Shown: positions 1-8,107 of the stretch, piece by piece | Layout of the letters: every line of letters begins with the position of its first letter | How positions within the stretch are numbered: the first letter of the stretch is position 1 | DNA from: Myroides oncorhynchi | Lineage (GTDB): Bacteria > Bacteroidota > Bacteroidia > Flavobacteriales > Flavobacteriaceae | Direction: 5' to 3' | DNA length: 64,000 bases | Assembly (NCBI RefSeq): GCF_020905415.1 | Contig: NZ_JAJJMP010000001.1 | Span: 835,501 to 899,500, forward strand | Program-made: the position numbers and the translations under genes | Notes under the pieces: generated by a model | What the model was told of the DNA's origin: nothing | What the model saw: the letters and a program-made list of their open reading frames with translations, nothing else | Databases searched by the model: none

Positions 1-295
<295 letters not shown>

Positions 296-414
296 TTAAA
301 AAACGAAGAATTAATAAAAATGATTATCACTGATTGCTCAGCCGAGATAGAATACTACATGTTCGTATTCTACAATAGATACATCTAATAATTGATGTAT
401 ATCAGGCAGCATAA

Positions 415-606
415 TTATATGCCGAAAATAAGGTCAAGTATACAAAACTTGAATTTGGATAGGAGTTGATAACACAATGCTAGAAATATATAAGCAAGCC
501 ACCTCCTATTAACGTTAATTGCTAATATAATACAAATTAGCGACTTAACCAAAAAACAAACCCCTAAAAATATAAATACAATTAGAACAATGACAAAACT
601 CAACAT
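415..606 (-). CDS. Doubtful small hydrophobic protein
   Basis: A 63-residue frame with a strongly hydrophobic N-terminal half (MLSFVIVLIVFIFLGVCFL) that would form one or two membrane helices. I recognise no family. There is no TAnnTTTG promoter or Shine-Dalgarno sequence in front of it, and AT-rich noncoding DNA readily yields hydrophobic open frames. It lies between a monooxygenase and pnp in the same orientation. Treat as hypothetical; it may well not be expressed. Confidence 0.2.
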   Translation of the reverse strand: MLSFVIVLIVFIFLGVCFLVKSLICIILAINVNRRWLAYIFLALCYQLLSKFKFCILDLIFGI

Positions 607-704
607 TACATAGTAAGATTATCTAAATAGAAAGTTGTATCTAATAGAGTATATCGATGATAACTACAACATAGCTAGTAATCAGACAAAAACGAGAATA
701 AAAA

Positions 705-730
705 AAGGACATCTATTACTAGATGTCCTT
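705..730 (-). terminator. Terminator of pnp
   Basis: A 10-bp perfect stem (705-714 with 721-730, loop of 6) followed on the minus strand by a run of T residues. It lies about 20 bases after the pnp stop codon. Confidence 0.85.
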
Positions 731-751
731 TATATAATAAAAAGATTACTT

Positions 752-2908
752 TTATTTATTTTCTTGCTTTGGAGCGTCGTCTTTTTTCTCTTCTCTAGGA
801 GGACGAGGCATTAAAGCTTTACGAGATACTTTTGCTTTTTTCGTTTTAGGATCAATACCCATGTATTTAACATCAAGTAAATCACCCATTTTCAACACAT
901 CAGATACATTCTCAATGCGTTTCCAATCTAACTCAGATACATGAAGTAAAGTCTCTTTTCCTGGTACGAATTCTACTACAGCACCAAAATCAAGCATCTT
1001 AACTACTTTAACATGGTAAGTCTCACCCTCTACTGGAGCGAAAGTTGTGTTATCGATAGCAGCAATAGCTTTAGCCATACCGTCTGGATCAGTACCAAGT
1101 ATTTCAATAATACCGAAATCTCCCTCTTCGTTAATCACGATAGTAGTTCCTGTTTCTGCCTGAAGAGCTTGAATATTCTTACCTCCAGGTCCGATAACAG
1201 CACCAATAAAGTCTTTAGGAATTGTAACAGTAACAATTTTCGGAGCTTTAGGTTTAACTGTAGGATTTGGAACTGCGATCGTTTCTTCTAATAATCCAAG
1301 AATGTGCATACGTCCATCAAGAGCTTGTTTTAACGCTTGCTCTAAGATTTCGTAAGCTAATCCGTCGATTTTTATATCCATCTGACATGCAGTGATACCA
1401 TCTCTTGTACCAGTAACTTTAAAGTCCATATCTCCTAAGTGATCTTCATCTCCTAAGATATCAGACAATACAGCCCAACGTCCAGTTTTCGCATCTGAGA
1501 TTAACCCCATAGCAATACCAGAAACTGGTTTTTCCATTTGAATACCTGCATCCATTAATGCTAATGTACCAGCACAAACAGTTGCCATAGAAGACGAACC
1601 GTTAGATTCTAATACTTCAGATACTAAACGAATAGTATAAGGACAGTCAGCAGGAATCATATTTTTCAAAGCACGTTGTGCTAAGTTACCATGACCTACC
1701 TCTCTACGAGAAGTTCCTCTTAATGGTCTAGCTTCACCTGTTGAGAACGGAGGGAAGTTATAGTGTAAGTAGAATCTATCCTCTCCTTGCTCACTTGGCA
1801 AGTCAATTATATTAGCATCTCTTGATGTACCTAAAGTAACTGTCGCTAATGCTTGAGTTTCTCCACGTGTAAAGATAGACGATCCATGTACAGAAGGTAA
1901 GTAATCTACTTCACTCCAGATAGGACGAATCTCAGTAGTCTTACGACCATCAAGACGAATGTTTTGATCTAAAATAAGGTTACGTACAGCCTCTTTTTGA
2001 GTCTTCTTAAAGTAAGTACTGATTAGTTCACCTTTTTCAGCTAAATCTTCTTCAGAGAACAAAGCTTTCACTTCATCATATACTTCAGCGAATTTCTCAC
2101 CACGCTCGCTTTTACCACTAGCATGAGAAGCAATTTCGTATAATTTAGCATAAGCTGCATCATTAACTATTTTCTCAACTTCAGCATCCGTTGCTTCTGG
2201 TTCGTACTCACGGTAAGTAAGTCCTAAAGCAGCACGCATTTTTTCTTGAGCTTCTACTTGTACTTTAATAGCATCATGAGCAAACTTAATTGCATCAATC
2301 ATATCTTGTTCAGAGATCTCTCTCATCTCACCTTCTACCATACATACAGAATCTTTAGAAGCTCCGATCATCATATCAAGATCAGAAACATCTAACTGTG
2401 CTCTAGAAGGGTTAATTATGAATTGTCCGTCTACACGAGCAACTCTAACTTCTGATATAGAAGTATAGAATGGAATATCTGATACAGCAAGAGCCGCAGA
2501 AGCAGCTAAACCAGCTAATGCATCAGGCATTACATTTTCGTCATGAGACATTAATTGAATCATAACCTGTGTTTCAGCGTGATAATCATCTGGGAACAAT
2601 GGACGTAAACAACGGTCTACTAAACGCATTGTTAACACCTCTTGATCACTCGGACGAGCCTCACGTTTAAAAAAGCCTCCTGGAAAACGTCCAGCAGCAG
2701 CAAATTTTTCTCTGTAATCTACAGTTAAAGGAAGAAAGTCAATACCAGGGTTCGCAGTTCTCGCTGATACAGCTGTAGCTAAAAGCATACAGTCTCCCAT
2801 ACGAACAACTACAGAACCATCTGCTTGCTTCGCTAATTTTCCAGTTTCGATAGAGATGCTACGGCCATCTCCTAAATCGATAATTTCTTTAGTTACCTTA
2901 GGAATCAT
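752..2908 (-). CDS. pnp: Polyribonucleotide nucleotidyltransferase (PNPase)
   Basis: 718 residues, the usual length. PNPase is the phosphorolytic 3'-5' exoribonuclease that releases nucleoside diphosphates and takes part in mRNA turnover. Domain order is canonical: first RNase PH core (about 12-145, with [20 protein letters not shown]), helical linker, second catalytic RNase PH core (about 320-460), KH domain with GPGGKNIQ at 573-580, S1 domain (about 633-703) and a short charged tail. It lies directly downstream of rpsO in the same direction, the same order as in many bacteria including E. coli. The 130-base leader contains a UUCG-capped hairpin and an AC-rich tract, described separately, and no convincing promoter, so transcription may partly come through the rpsO terminator. 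Confidence 0.97.
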   Translation of the reverse strand: MIPKVTKEIIDLGDGRSISIETGKLAKQADGSVVVRMGDCMLLATAVSARTANPGIDFLPLTVDYREKFAAAGRFPGGFFKREARPSDQEVLTMRLVDRCLRPLFPDDYHAETQVMIQLMSHDENVMPDALAGLAASAALAVSDIPFYTSISEVRVARVDGQFIINPSRAQLDVSDLDMMIGASKDSVCMVEGEMREISEQDMIDAIKFAHDAIKVQVEAQEKMRAALGLTYREYEPEATDAEVEKIVNDAAYAKLYEIASHASGKSERGEKFAEVYDEVKALFSEEDLAEKGELISTYFKKTQKEAVRNLILDQNIRLDGRKTTEIRPIWSEVDYLPSVHGSSIFTRGETQALATVTLGTSRDANIIDLPSEQGEDRFYLHYNFPPFSTGEARPLRGTSRREVGHGNLAQRALKNMIPADCPYTIRLVSEVLESNGSSSMATVCAGTLALMDAGIQMEKPVSGIAMGLISDAKTGRWAVLSDILGDEDHLGDMDFKVTGTRDGITACQMDIKIDGLAYEILEQALKQALDGRMHILGLLEETIAVPNPTVKPKAPKIVTVTIPKDFIGAVIGPGGKNIQALQAETGTTIVINEEGDFGIIEILGTDPDGMAKAIAAIDNTTFAPVEGETYHVKVVKMLDFGAVVEFVPGKETLLHVSELDWKRIENVSDVLKMGDLLDVKYMGIDPKTKKAKVSRKALMPRPPREEKKDDAPKQENK

Positions 2909-2933
2909 AATAAATTAATACTTTAGGGTTTCT

Positions 2934-2951
2934 GTCTCTCCGAAGAGAGAC
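2934..2951 (-). promoter_or_regulatory. pnp leader hairpin with UUCG tetraloop
   Basis: On the minus strand GTCTCTC pairs perfectly with GAGAGAC across the loop UUCG, closed by C-G, the exceptionally stable cUUCGg tetraloop. It lies 26 bases upstream of the pnp start. In E. coli, pnp expression is controlled through a leader hairpin processed by RNase III and PNPase; an analogous role here is an inference from position and stability. Confidence 0.5.
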
Positions 2952-3043
2952 ATTAATAATTTTGTGTTGTGTTGTGTGTGTTGTGTAGTTGTATGAAACC
3001 CAATGAAAAACCAGACTTTTTTTGCTAAAAAGGCTAAAAAGAA

Positions 3044-3069
3044 AAAGAGGCGCACAAGGGCACCTCTTT
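3044..3069 (-). terminator. Terminator or attenuator after rpsO
   Basis: AAAGAGG (3044-3050) pairs with CCTCTTT (3063-3069) and is followed on the minus strand by a short T run. It lies 9 bases after the rpsO stop and before the pnp leader, so it may set the rpsO to pnp read-through ratio. Confidence 0.7.
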
Positions 3070-3077
3070 ACTATTGA

Positions 3078-3347
3078 TTATTTTCTAATATTCAATTCTT
3101 TGATAATCTCACGGTATCTGTTAATTTCTGTATTCTTTAAGTAGTCAAGAAGTCTTCTTCTTTTACCAACTAAAAGAACTAATGAACGCTCAGTATTATA
3201 ATCTTTACGATTTCTTTTTAAGTGCTCAGTTAAATGTGAAATTCTGAATGTAAACAAAGCAATTTGTCCTTCAGCAGAACCAGTGTTCTCAGCTTTTCCT
3301 CCGTGTTGTACGAAGATCTCAGCTTTTTTCTCTTTTGATAAATACAT
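3078..3347 (-). CDS. rpsO: 30S ribosomal protein S15
   Basis: 89 residues, the normal size for S15, which binds the central domain of 16S rRNA and is a primary assembly protein of the small subunit. The conserved core is present: the GSAEGQIALFTFRISHLTEHL helix region and LVGKRRRLLDYLK followed by a C-terminal helix ending NIRK. It is the upstream partner of pnp. The promoter element TACCTTTG lies at 3406-3413, and a short leader holds a perfect palindrome (3379-3397), a candidate for S15 feedback control. Confidence 0.98.
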   Translation of the reverse strand: MYLSKEKKAEIFVQHGGKAENTGSAEGQIALFTFRISHLTEHLKRNRKDYNTERSLVLLVGKRRRLLDYLKNTEINRYREIIKELNIRK

Positions 3348-3378
3348 GCTAATATTATTTAATGATTTTTATGTATAT

Positions 3379-3397
3379 AATATGGTAGTACCATATT
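3379..3397 (-). promoter_or_regulatory. Palindrome in the rpsO leader, candidate S15 autoregulatory element
   Basis: AATATGGTA (3379-3387) and TACCATATT (3389-3397) form a perfect inverted repeat around one base. With the -7 element at 3406-3413 the transcript should start near 3400, so this hairpin would form the extreme 5' end of the rpsO mRNA. S15 leaders that bind the protein are known in several phyla. Function here is inferred. Confidence 0.45.
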
Positions 3398-3405
3398 TAC
3401 GTTTG

Positions 3406-3413
3406 CAAAGGTA
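3406..3413 (-). promoter_or_regulatory. Promoter -7 element of rpsO
   Basis: TACCTTTG on the minus strand fits the Bacteroidota consensus TAnnTTTG and lies about 58 bases before the rpsO start codon. Confidence 0.65.
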
Positions 3414-3482
3414 ATTTTATTTTTTTATAAATACAACTATAAAAAACTCTCTTTTTATAGCAAAATAACTTTTAGTTATAAA

Positions 3483-3947
3483 TCAAACATAAAGACATGA
3501 TATATAGCTATTTAACTCTTCTAAAAACAATTGATCTTCAGGTGTAAATGCGTTAATTTGATTAGAATCAATATCTATCTGCCCGATATTAACACCATTA
3601 ACAAAAAGAGGCACAACTATCTCCGACTTAACAGTAATACTACATGCTATATAGTTATCTTGAGCCGTAACATCTTCTACTAGGAATGTCTCATTACTCA
3701 CAGCAACCTGTCCACATATACCTTTACCGAAAGGTATTACAGTATGATCTGTTTCTGGTCCTGAATATGGTCCTAAATAAAGCTCCTGTTTATCATGAAA
3801 TGCAAAGTAAAATCCAACCCAGTCGTAATAAGAAATCTGCTCATGTAAAAGAACACAAATCTTTTTTAATCGTTCTTCCACTCTTAGATCACTTAATCCT
3901 AGTATCTTTTTTGCTTCAATTAAGAGCGCTTGATATAAATCATTCAT
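3483..3947 (-). CDS. msrC: GAF-domain free methionine-(R)-sulfoxide reductase
   Basis: 154 residues forming a single GAF domain. The fRMsr family (E. coli MsrC, yeast YKG9) reduces free methionine-R-sulfoxide with cysteine chemistry. Diagnostic features visible are DWVGFY (42-47), GPYSGPET (59-66), the GKGICG loop with Cys78, and YIACSITVKSEIVVPL with Cys102, then the IDIDS strand; these cysteines match conserved family positions. A stand-alone gene between two terminators, with a promoter element CAAATATA (TATATTTG on the minus strand) at 3971-3978. A nonenzymatic GAF sensor is less likely given both cysteines. Confidence 0.85.
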   Translation of the reverse strand: MNDLYQALLIEAKKILGLSDLRVEERLKKICVLLHEQISYYDWVGFYFAFHDKQELYLGPYSGPETDHTVIPFGKGICGQVAVSNETFLVEDVTAQDNYIACSITVKSEIVVPLFVNGVNIGQIDIDSNQINAFTPEDQLFLEELNSYISCLYV

Positions 3948-3970
3948 ATTTATATTAGTTTTATGATAAA

Positions 3971-3978
3971 CAAATATA
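3971..3978 (-). promoter_or_regulatory. Promoter -7 element of the msrC-like gene
   Basis: Minus-strand TATATTTG, matching TAnnTTTG, 23 bases before the start codon. Confidence 0.55.
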
Positions 3979-4055
3979 AGAATCCACTCTAGATATCACA
4001 GTAAACATCTTCACTTCTTAACTATATTTCTAAAACTAACGTATATACAAAACAA

Positions 4056-4090
4056 AAAAAAGCATTAGAACTCACCCCTAATGCTTTTTT
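4056..4090 (-). terminator. Terminator after the CBS-domain gene
   Basis: A 12-bp perfect stem (4056-4067 with 4079-4090), loop of 11, with A and T runs at both ends so it could act on either strand. The gene it serves is the minus-strand CBS protein. Confidence 0.8.
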
Positions 4091-4164
4091 CAAACAACAA
4101 TATGTTATTTCGTAGCCAAACTCACAAACTACAAAATATAATAATCTTTTTTATAGCAATTTTT

Positions 4165-4605
4165 TTATTCCTTATCACACTGCTTAATCAAGTACTTAAT
4201 TAAATCCGTACTCGTAAGCATACCTATTAAGACATTACCTTCCATTACAGGCAACGATCTAAATCCTTTTTCCATAATTATTTCTGCCGCATCCCGAACA
4301 CTTAAATCTGCTTGAATTGTTATTACATCTTTAACCATAACTTGTTCTATAGAGAACATATTATATACAGTCATATCAACAACTTCATCATCTTCGTCTG
4401 TCGTTTCTGCCAAGCTAATTCTTATTAAATCAGTATAACTTAACATTCCTACTAATTTACCTCCTGAAATAACTGGCAAATGTTTAATTCTAAAATCCTT
4501 GAACAATTTTTCTGCATCTGTCAATGAATCAGTCAAATTTAATTTGACAACATCCTTAGCCATAATATTAGAAACTTGAACATTCTTTGTCATTACAATT
4601 TCCAT
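4165..4605 (-). CDS. CBS-domain pair protein
   Basis: 146 residues consisting of two CBS motifs in tandem: about 13-66 (VSNIMAKDVVKLN... HLPVISGGKLVGMLSYTDLI) and about 86-141 (VMVKDVITIQ... LPVMEGNVLIGMLTSTDLI). Such Bateman modules bind adenine nucleotides and act as energy or redox sensors, but no effector domain is attached and the partner is unknown. The minus-strand -7 element TAAATTTG (4616-4623) is only about 10 bases before the first ATG, so the in-frame ATG at 4593 (MTKNVQ) is an alternative start. It has its own terminator and is monocistronic. Confidence 0.85.
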   Translation of the reverse strand: MEIVMTKNVQVSNIMAKDVVKLNLTDSLTDAEKLFKDFRIKHLPVISGGKLVGMLSYTDLIRISLAETTDEDDEVVDMTVYNMFSIEQVMVKDVITIQADLSVRDAAEIIMEKGFRSLPVMEGNVLIGMLTSTDLIKYLIKQCDKE

Positions 4606-4615
4606 TTTGTTACGA

Positions 4616-4623
4616 CAAATTTA
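4616..4623 (-). promoter_or_regulatory. Promoter -7 element of the CBS gene
   Basis: Minus-strand TAAATTTG fits TAnnTTTG. It is so close to the first ATG that the message would be nearly leaderless unless the second ATG (4593) is used. Confidence 0.5.
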
Positions 4624-5385
4624 AACCAACCTAACTCTTAAAAAAATGATATTTATCAGATTTAAGTATTTTATTGCCTCATTAGTCAAAATCATACTTT
4701 ATTTACTCAAAAAGTTACTCTAAAACTCCAGCTGATAAACTTACATCAAATGTCATAAAGGAGACAATATATCAATCCACACCTATAAGCCAATTTACAA
4801 GTAGAAATATCACGCAGGATTAGAACACTAAAATTTAGAGGGTATTTTTTTTATTTTAACCCTTTAAAACAGTCAAAAAATAAGATAATACCTATTAAAA
4901 TATCTATTTTTTTAACCAATTCCAGTCCTTTACCATCAAAACAAATTTAAAAACTACTTTTTTATTATTTTTTTTAATTCACACAAAAACACAATTCATT
5001 GCAAACCAACTATTTAATAAAAAAACTCAATTTACATTTACATCTGCACCTCTTGACAATGCCAATGAATATAGGCACTGATAGTAGATCCTAGGACATT
5101 TCTTGGACTATACTTGCACAATAGTAGGACTATATACTGTTTTGCCCAATAATGCTCTACTTATTCTCCTGTCAATCGTTATTGATCACAAAAACATATT
5201 CAAATAGAATTTCTAATAGTCAGACTAACATATAATCTAACAACTCCACCTATTAACCCTTTATATAAAAATGAGATTAGAAATACCAATGTCTAAAGCC
5301 CTTGCTGGCAAATTTTTATAAGTACACAGTATATTATGGTATTTAGACCATACCTACGAAATAACACTTACTCATAAACAAAAAA
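4624..5385. other. Gene-free AT-rich stretch
   Basis: About 760 bases without a credible gene on either strand; stop codons are dense in all frames. I see only short direct repeats of TAGGAC/TGGACTATA near 5092-5140 and a weak dyad AGAAATACCA/TGGTATTTAG (5279-5288 and 5337-5346). Nothing in it is assignable. Confidence 0.5.
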
Positions 5386-5413
5386 CGCTATTACCTTTGT
5401 TAAAGTAATAGCG
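5386..5413 (-). terminator. Terminator of the tRNA-Arg gene
   Basis: A 9-bp perfect stem CGCTATTAC/GTAATAGCG (5386-5394 and 5405-5413) followed on the minus strand by a T-rich run, 12 bases after the tRNA 3' end. Confidence 0.8.
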
Positions 5414-5424
5414 TATATATTTTG

Positions 5425-5498
5425 CGTCCGCGGGAGGGCTCGAACCCCCAACCCTCAGAGCCGAAATCTGATATTCTATCCAGTTGAACTACACGGAC
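5425..5498 (-). tRNA. tRNA-Arg (anticodon UCG)
   Basis: Read on the minus strand it folds as a full cloverleaf: acceptor stem GTCCGTG/CGCGGAC (one G-U pair), discriminator G, anticodon stem TCAGA/TCTGA closing a seven-base loop TTTCGGC with anticodon UCG (reads CGA), and a T arm with loop TTCGAGC. The terminal CCA is not encoded. It lies just after yqeY in the same direction with its own terminator. Confidence 0.93.
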
Positions 5499-5511
5499 AT
5501 TAAATCATCTA

Positions 5512-5961
5512 TTAAGATAATAGTGATTTTACTACGGAAGAGATAGTTTTTCCATCAGCTTTACCAGCCAACTCTTTAGTTGCGATTCCCATCACTTGTC
5601 CCATAGAAGACATGCCACTAAAACCGCCTTTACTAATTATCTCTCCAATTATTTTTTGAACTTCTGCTTCTGATAACTGCTCTGGCAAAAATTGTTCTAT
5701 AATAGCCGCCTGAGCAATTTCAGGTTCTGCTAAATCATTTCTATTTTGCGTTGAAAAAATATTAGCACTATCTTTTCTTTGTTTTACTAATTTCTGAAGA
5801 ATCTTTATCTCTTCTTCCTCTGTAAGATCAGTTTGTGCTCCTGATTGAGTTTGAGCTAATAATAACTCTGACTTTACTGCTCTTAATGCTTCTAAAGCGA
5901 CTGTGTTTTTCGCTTTCATCGCATCTTTTATAGCATCCATTATCTTTGATTGTAAACTCAT
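5512..5961 (-). CDS. yqeY: GatB/YqeY domain protein
   Basis: 149 residues, the usual size for the stand-alone YqeY family, which resembles the C-terminal tail domain of the GatB subunit of Asp/Glu-tRNA amidotransferase. A tRNA-related role is inferred in the literature but the exact function is unsettled. The sequence shows an N-terminal helical domain (KIMDAIKDAMKAKNTVALEALR, ITVKSEL-like region EILQKLVKQRKDSANIF) and a C-terminal part with GMGQVMG-like SSMGQVMGIATKELAGKADG. It follows ftsZ but has its own -7 element TATATTTG (5984-5991), and a strong terminator separates it from the dcw operon. It is directly upstream of tRNA-Arg. Confidence 0.92.
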   Translation of the reverse strand: MSLQSKIMDAIKDAMKAKNTVALEALRAVKSELLLAQTQSGAQTDLTEEEEIKILQKLVKQRKDSANIFSTQNRNDLAEPEIAQAAIIEQFLPEQLSEAEVQKIIGEIISKGGFSGMSSMGQVMGIATKELAGKADGKTISSVVKSLLS

Positions 5962-5983
5962 ATCAAATTTATTTTATTTTGTG

Positions 5984-5991
5984 CAAATATA
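5984..5991 (-). promoter_or_regulatory. Promoter -7 element of yqeY
   Basis: Minus-strand TATATTTG, 22 bases before the yqeY start and immediately after the ftsZ terminator. Confidence 0.6.
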
Positions 5992-5997
5992 TAAAAA

Positions 5998-6025
5998 AGC
6001 CCGAAAGATTATAATCTTTCGGGCT
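5998..6025 (-). terminator. Terminator of the dcw operon after ftsZ
   Basis: A 13-bp perfect stem AGCCCGAAAGATT/AATCTTTCGGGCT (5998-6010 and 6013-6025; the innermost pairs would open to form the loop) with a T run on the minus strand, 24 bases after the ftsZ stop. It ends the 15.7-kb minus-strand gene run. Confidence 0.9.
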
Positions 6026-6048
6026 CTATATCTTTAGTTAAAATATAA

Positions 6049-8094
6049 CTAATCTACATTATCATGCAAATAAGAGTTATTAGATCTCAATTGTCCGTCA
6101 TTATTACTATCCAGACCAAAAGTAATTCTTGATTTAGTACTAGTATCTTCAGTCTCATTTAAATCTACACCACTGCGTTTGTATGCAGGTTCTTTCTCTA
6201 ACTCTGATAATTGATTGTTTGTATTATTGAATTTGTAATTAAACTCCTTCATTTTTTTTCTTCGTTCAGCAGCACGACTTTTTAAAGTAAATTCTTCTAT
6301 GCTCATTTCTATAGGATTTACTTCATCTAAATCCTCTTCTACAGCGCTTACAACTGTATCAACAGTTGGTGCAATCTCGTCAGATTTAATAGAAAATTTA
6401 AATTCATCCTCTATCTCATCCTGGTGCATATTAATTGGCTTAGCCGATGCTAATTCAGACTCTTTATCAGTATAATCTTCTAAAGAGAACATAATAATCT
6501 CTTCTTTAGGAGTACTTATATTTTGTCCTACCTTAATTTCTCCAGAATACGCTGCTTTAGCCTTAATCTCAACTATTTCTTCCTCTTCTAAATGATAGAC
6601 TACAGGTGCACTTGTAGGTACTTTTTGAGATAAGAAAGATTCAGGTTGTTTTGCTACATTTACAATAACAAACTCAGGATCAACAACATTAATATCACGA
6701 ATATCCTTAGTTTTTGTTAAAATTTGTTCTTCTGAAATATTAATATTTTTTTTTACCTCTTCTGCAGGTGTAACTATTTCAAAAAAAACATCTAATCCAT
6801 TAGCTTCTCTTACTTTCTCAGTGCTCTCTGTTCCTGGAGTTATTTCAAAACCAGCATCACTAAAATCATAATTATCACTTTCATCACTATCATCAAAATC
6901 TCCTAATTGATGAACAGTGATTTTATCTACTTCGTCATCAATTTCCTCTTCGTTTACTAAAGCACTTGTTACTTTAGACAAAGGTTCATCTGGAGAAGAA
7001 TAGCCAAATGGCTCAGTTGTCACCTGCAATAGATTATGTTCTAATTTTTGTTCACCTTCTAGGACATGAATAATTTTGCTTGGTTCACCTGTTGTAACAA
7101 TATTTTTTTGTTGCTCAATGTTAAATCCTGTAGCAATTATAGTTACAGAAATAGCATCACCTAAAGATTCGTCTTCACCAACCCCCATGATAATGTTAGC
7201 ATTATGACCAGCCTCAGTCTGAATATGATCATTGATTTCTCCTATTTCGTCAATTGTAATTTCATTAGCTCCTGAAACGATTAACAACAATACGTTCTTA
7301 GCTCCGCTAATTTTATTATCATTTAACAATGGAGAATCTAATGCATCTACAATAGCATCCTTAGCTCTAGTTTCGCCTGAAGCTGTAGCAGATCCCATTA
7401 TAGCTGTACCACTATCCGATAATACTGTCTTAGCATCTTTTAAGTCAATATTCTGAGTATAGTGGTGTGTAATAACTTCCGCTATCCCACGCGCTGCAGT
7501 AGATAAGACTTCGTCGGCTTTGGAGAAACCGGCTTTGAATCCTAAATTACCATATACTTCACGTAACTTATTATTATTGATAACCACTAATGAATCAACC
7601 TGCTTACGCAAACGTTCTACACCTTTTAAGGCTTGGTCTTGTCTAACTTTTCCTTCAAATTGAAAAGGAATAGTTACAATACCAACTGTTAGAATATCGC
7701 GTTCTTTAGATAATTGAGCAATTACTGGAGCAGCACCTGTACCAGTACCTCCACCCATACCAGCAGTGATGAACACCATCTTAGTATTAGTATCAAGCAT
7801 CTTCTCAATATCCTCTATGCTTTCTAAAGCAGACTGTTGGCCTACTTCTGGATTAGCTCCAGCACCTAAACCTTCAGTAAGATTAACCCCTAACTGAATT
7901 TTCGTTGGAACTGGACTATTTTCTAATGCTTGAGAGTCAGTATTACACACTATAAAATCCACACCTTTAATTCCTTGTTGGAACATGTGATTAATAGCAT
8001 TACTTCCACCACCTCCTACACCTATTACTTTGATAACGTTTGATTGATTTTTAGGTAAATCAAACTTTATTCCTCCAAAATCTGTATTCTCCAT
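6049..8094 (-). CDS. ftsZ: Cell division GTPase FtsZ with long acidic tail
   Basis: 681 residues from ATG 8094. The frame extends 26 codons further upstream, but MENTDFGG is the better start because the longer version would overlap ftsA. FtsZ polymerises into the Z ring at midcell. The GTPase/polymer core occupies about 20-330, with GVGGGGSNA (26-34) and tubulin signature GGGTGTG (114-120). The remaining 300 or so residues are acidic and rich in Glu, Asp, Ile and Val with no repeats, then a conserved-looking end (SRITFGLDSNNDG...HDNVD) that may be the peptide contacting FtsA. E. coli FtsZ is 383 residues, so the linker is unusually long. Last gene of the dcw operon, 13 bases after ftsA. Confidence 0.97.
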   Translation of the reverse strand: MENTDFGGIKFDLPKNQSNVIKVIGVGGGGSNAINHMFQQGIKGVDFIVCNTDSQALENSPVPTKIQLGVNLTEGLGAGANPEVGQQSALESIEDIEKMLDTNTKMVFITAGMGGGTGTGAAPVIAQLSKERDILTVGIVTIPFQFEGKVRQDQALKGVERLRKQVDSLVVINNNKLREVYGNLGFKAGFSKADEVLSTAARGIAEVITHHYTQNIDLKDAKTVLSDSGTAIMGSATASGETRAKDAIVDALDSPLLNDNKISGAKNVLLLIVSGANEITIDEIGEINDHIQTEAGHNANIIMGVGEDESLGDAISVTIIATGFNIEQQKNIVTTGEPSKIIHVLEGEQKLEHNLLQVTTEPFGYSSPDEPLSKVTSALVNEEEIDDEVDKITVHQLGDFDDSDESDNYDFSDAGFEITPGTESTEKVREANGLDVFFEIVTPAEEVKKNINISEEQILTKTKDIRDINVVDPEFVIVNVAKQPESFLSQKVPTSAPVVYHLEEEEIVEIKAKAAYSGEIKVGQNISTPKEEIIMFSLEDYTDKESELASAKPINMHQDEIEDEFKFSIKSDEIAPTVDTVVSAVEEDLDEVNPIEMSIEEFTLKSRAAERRKKMKEFNYKFNNTNNQLSELEKEPAYKRSGVDLNETEDTSTKSRITFGLDSNNDGQLRSNNSYLHDNVD

Positions 8095-8107
8095 ATACGT
8101 AGCCTTT

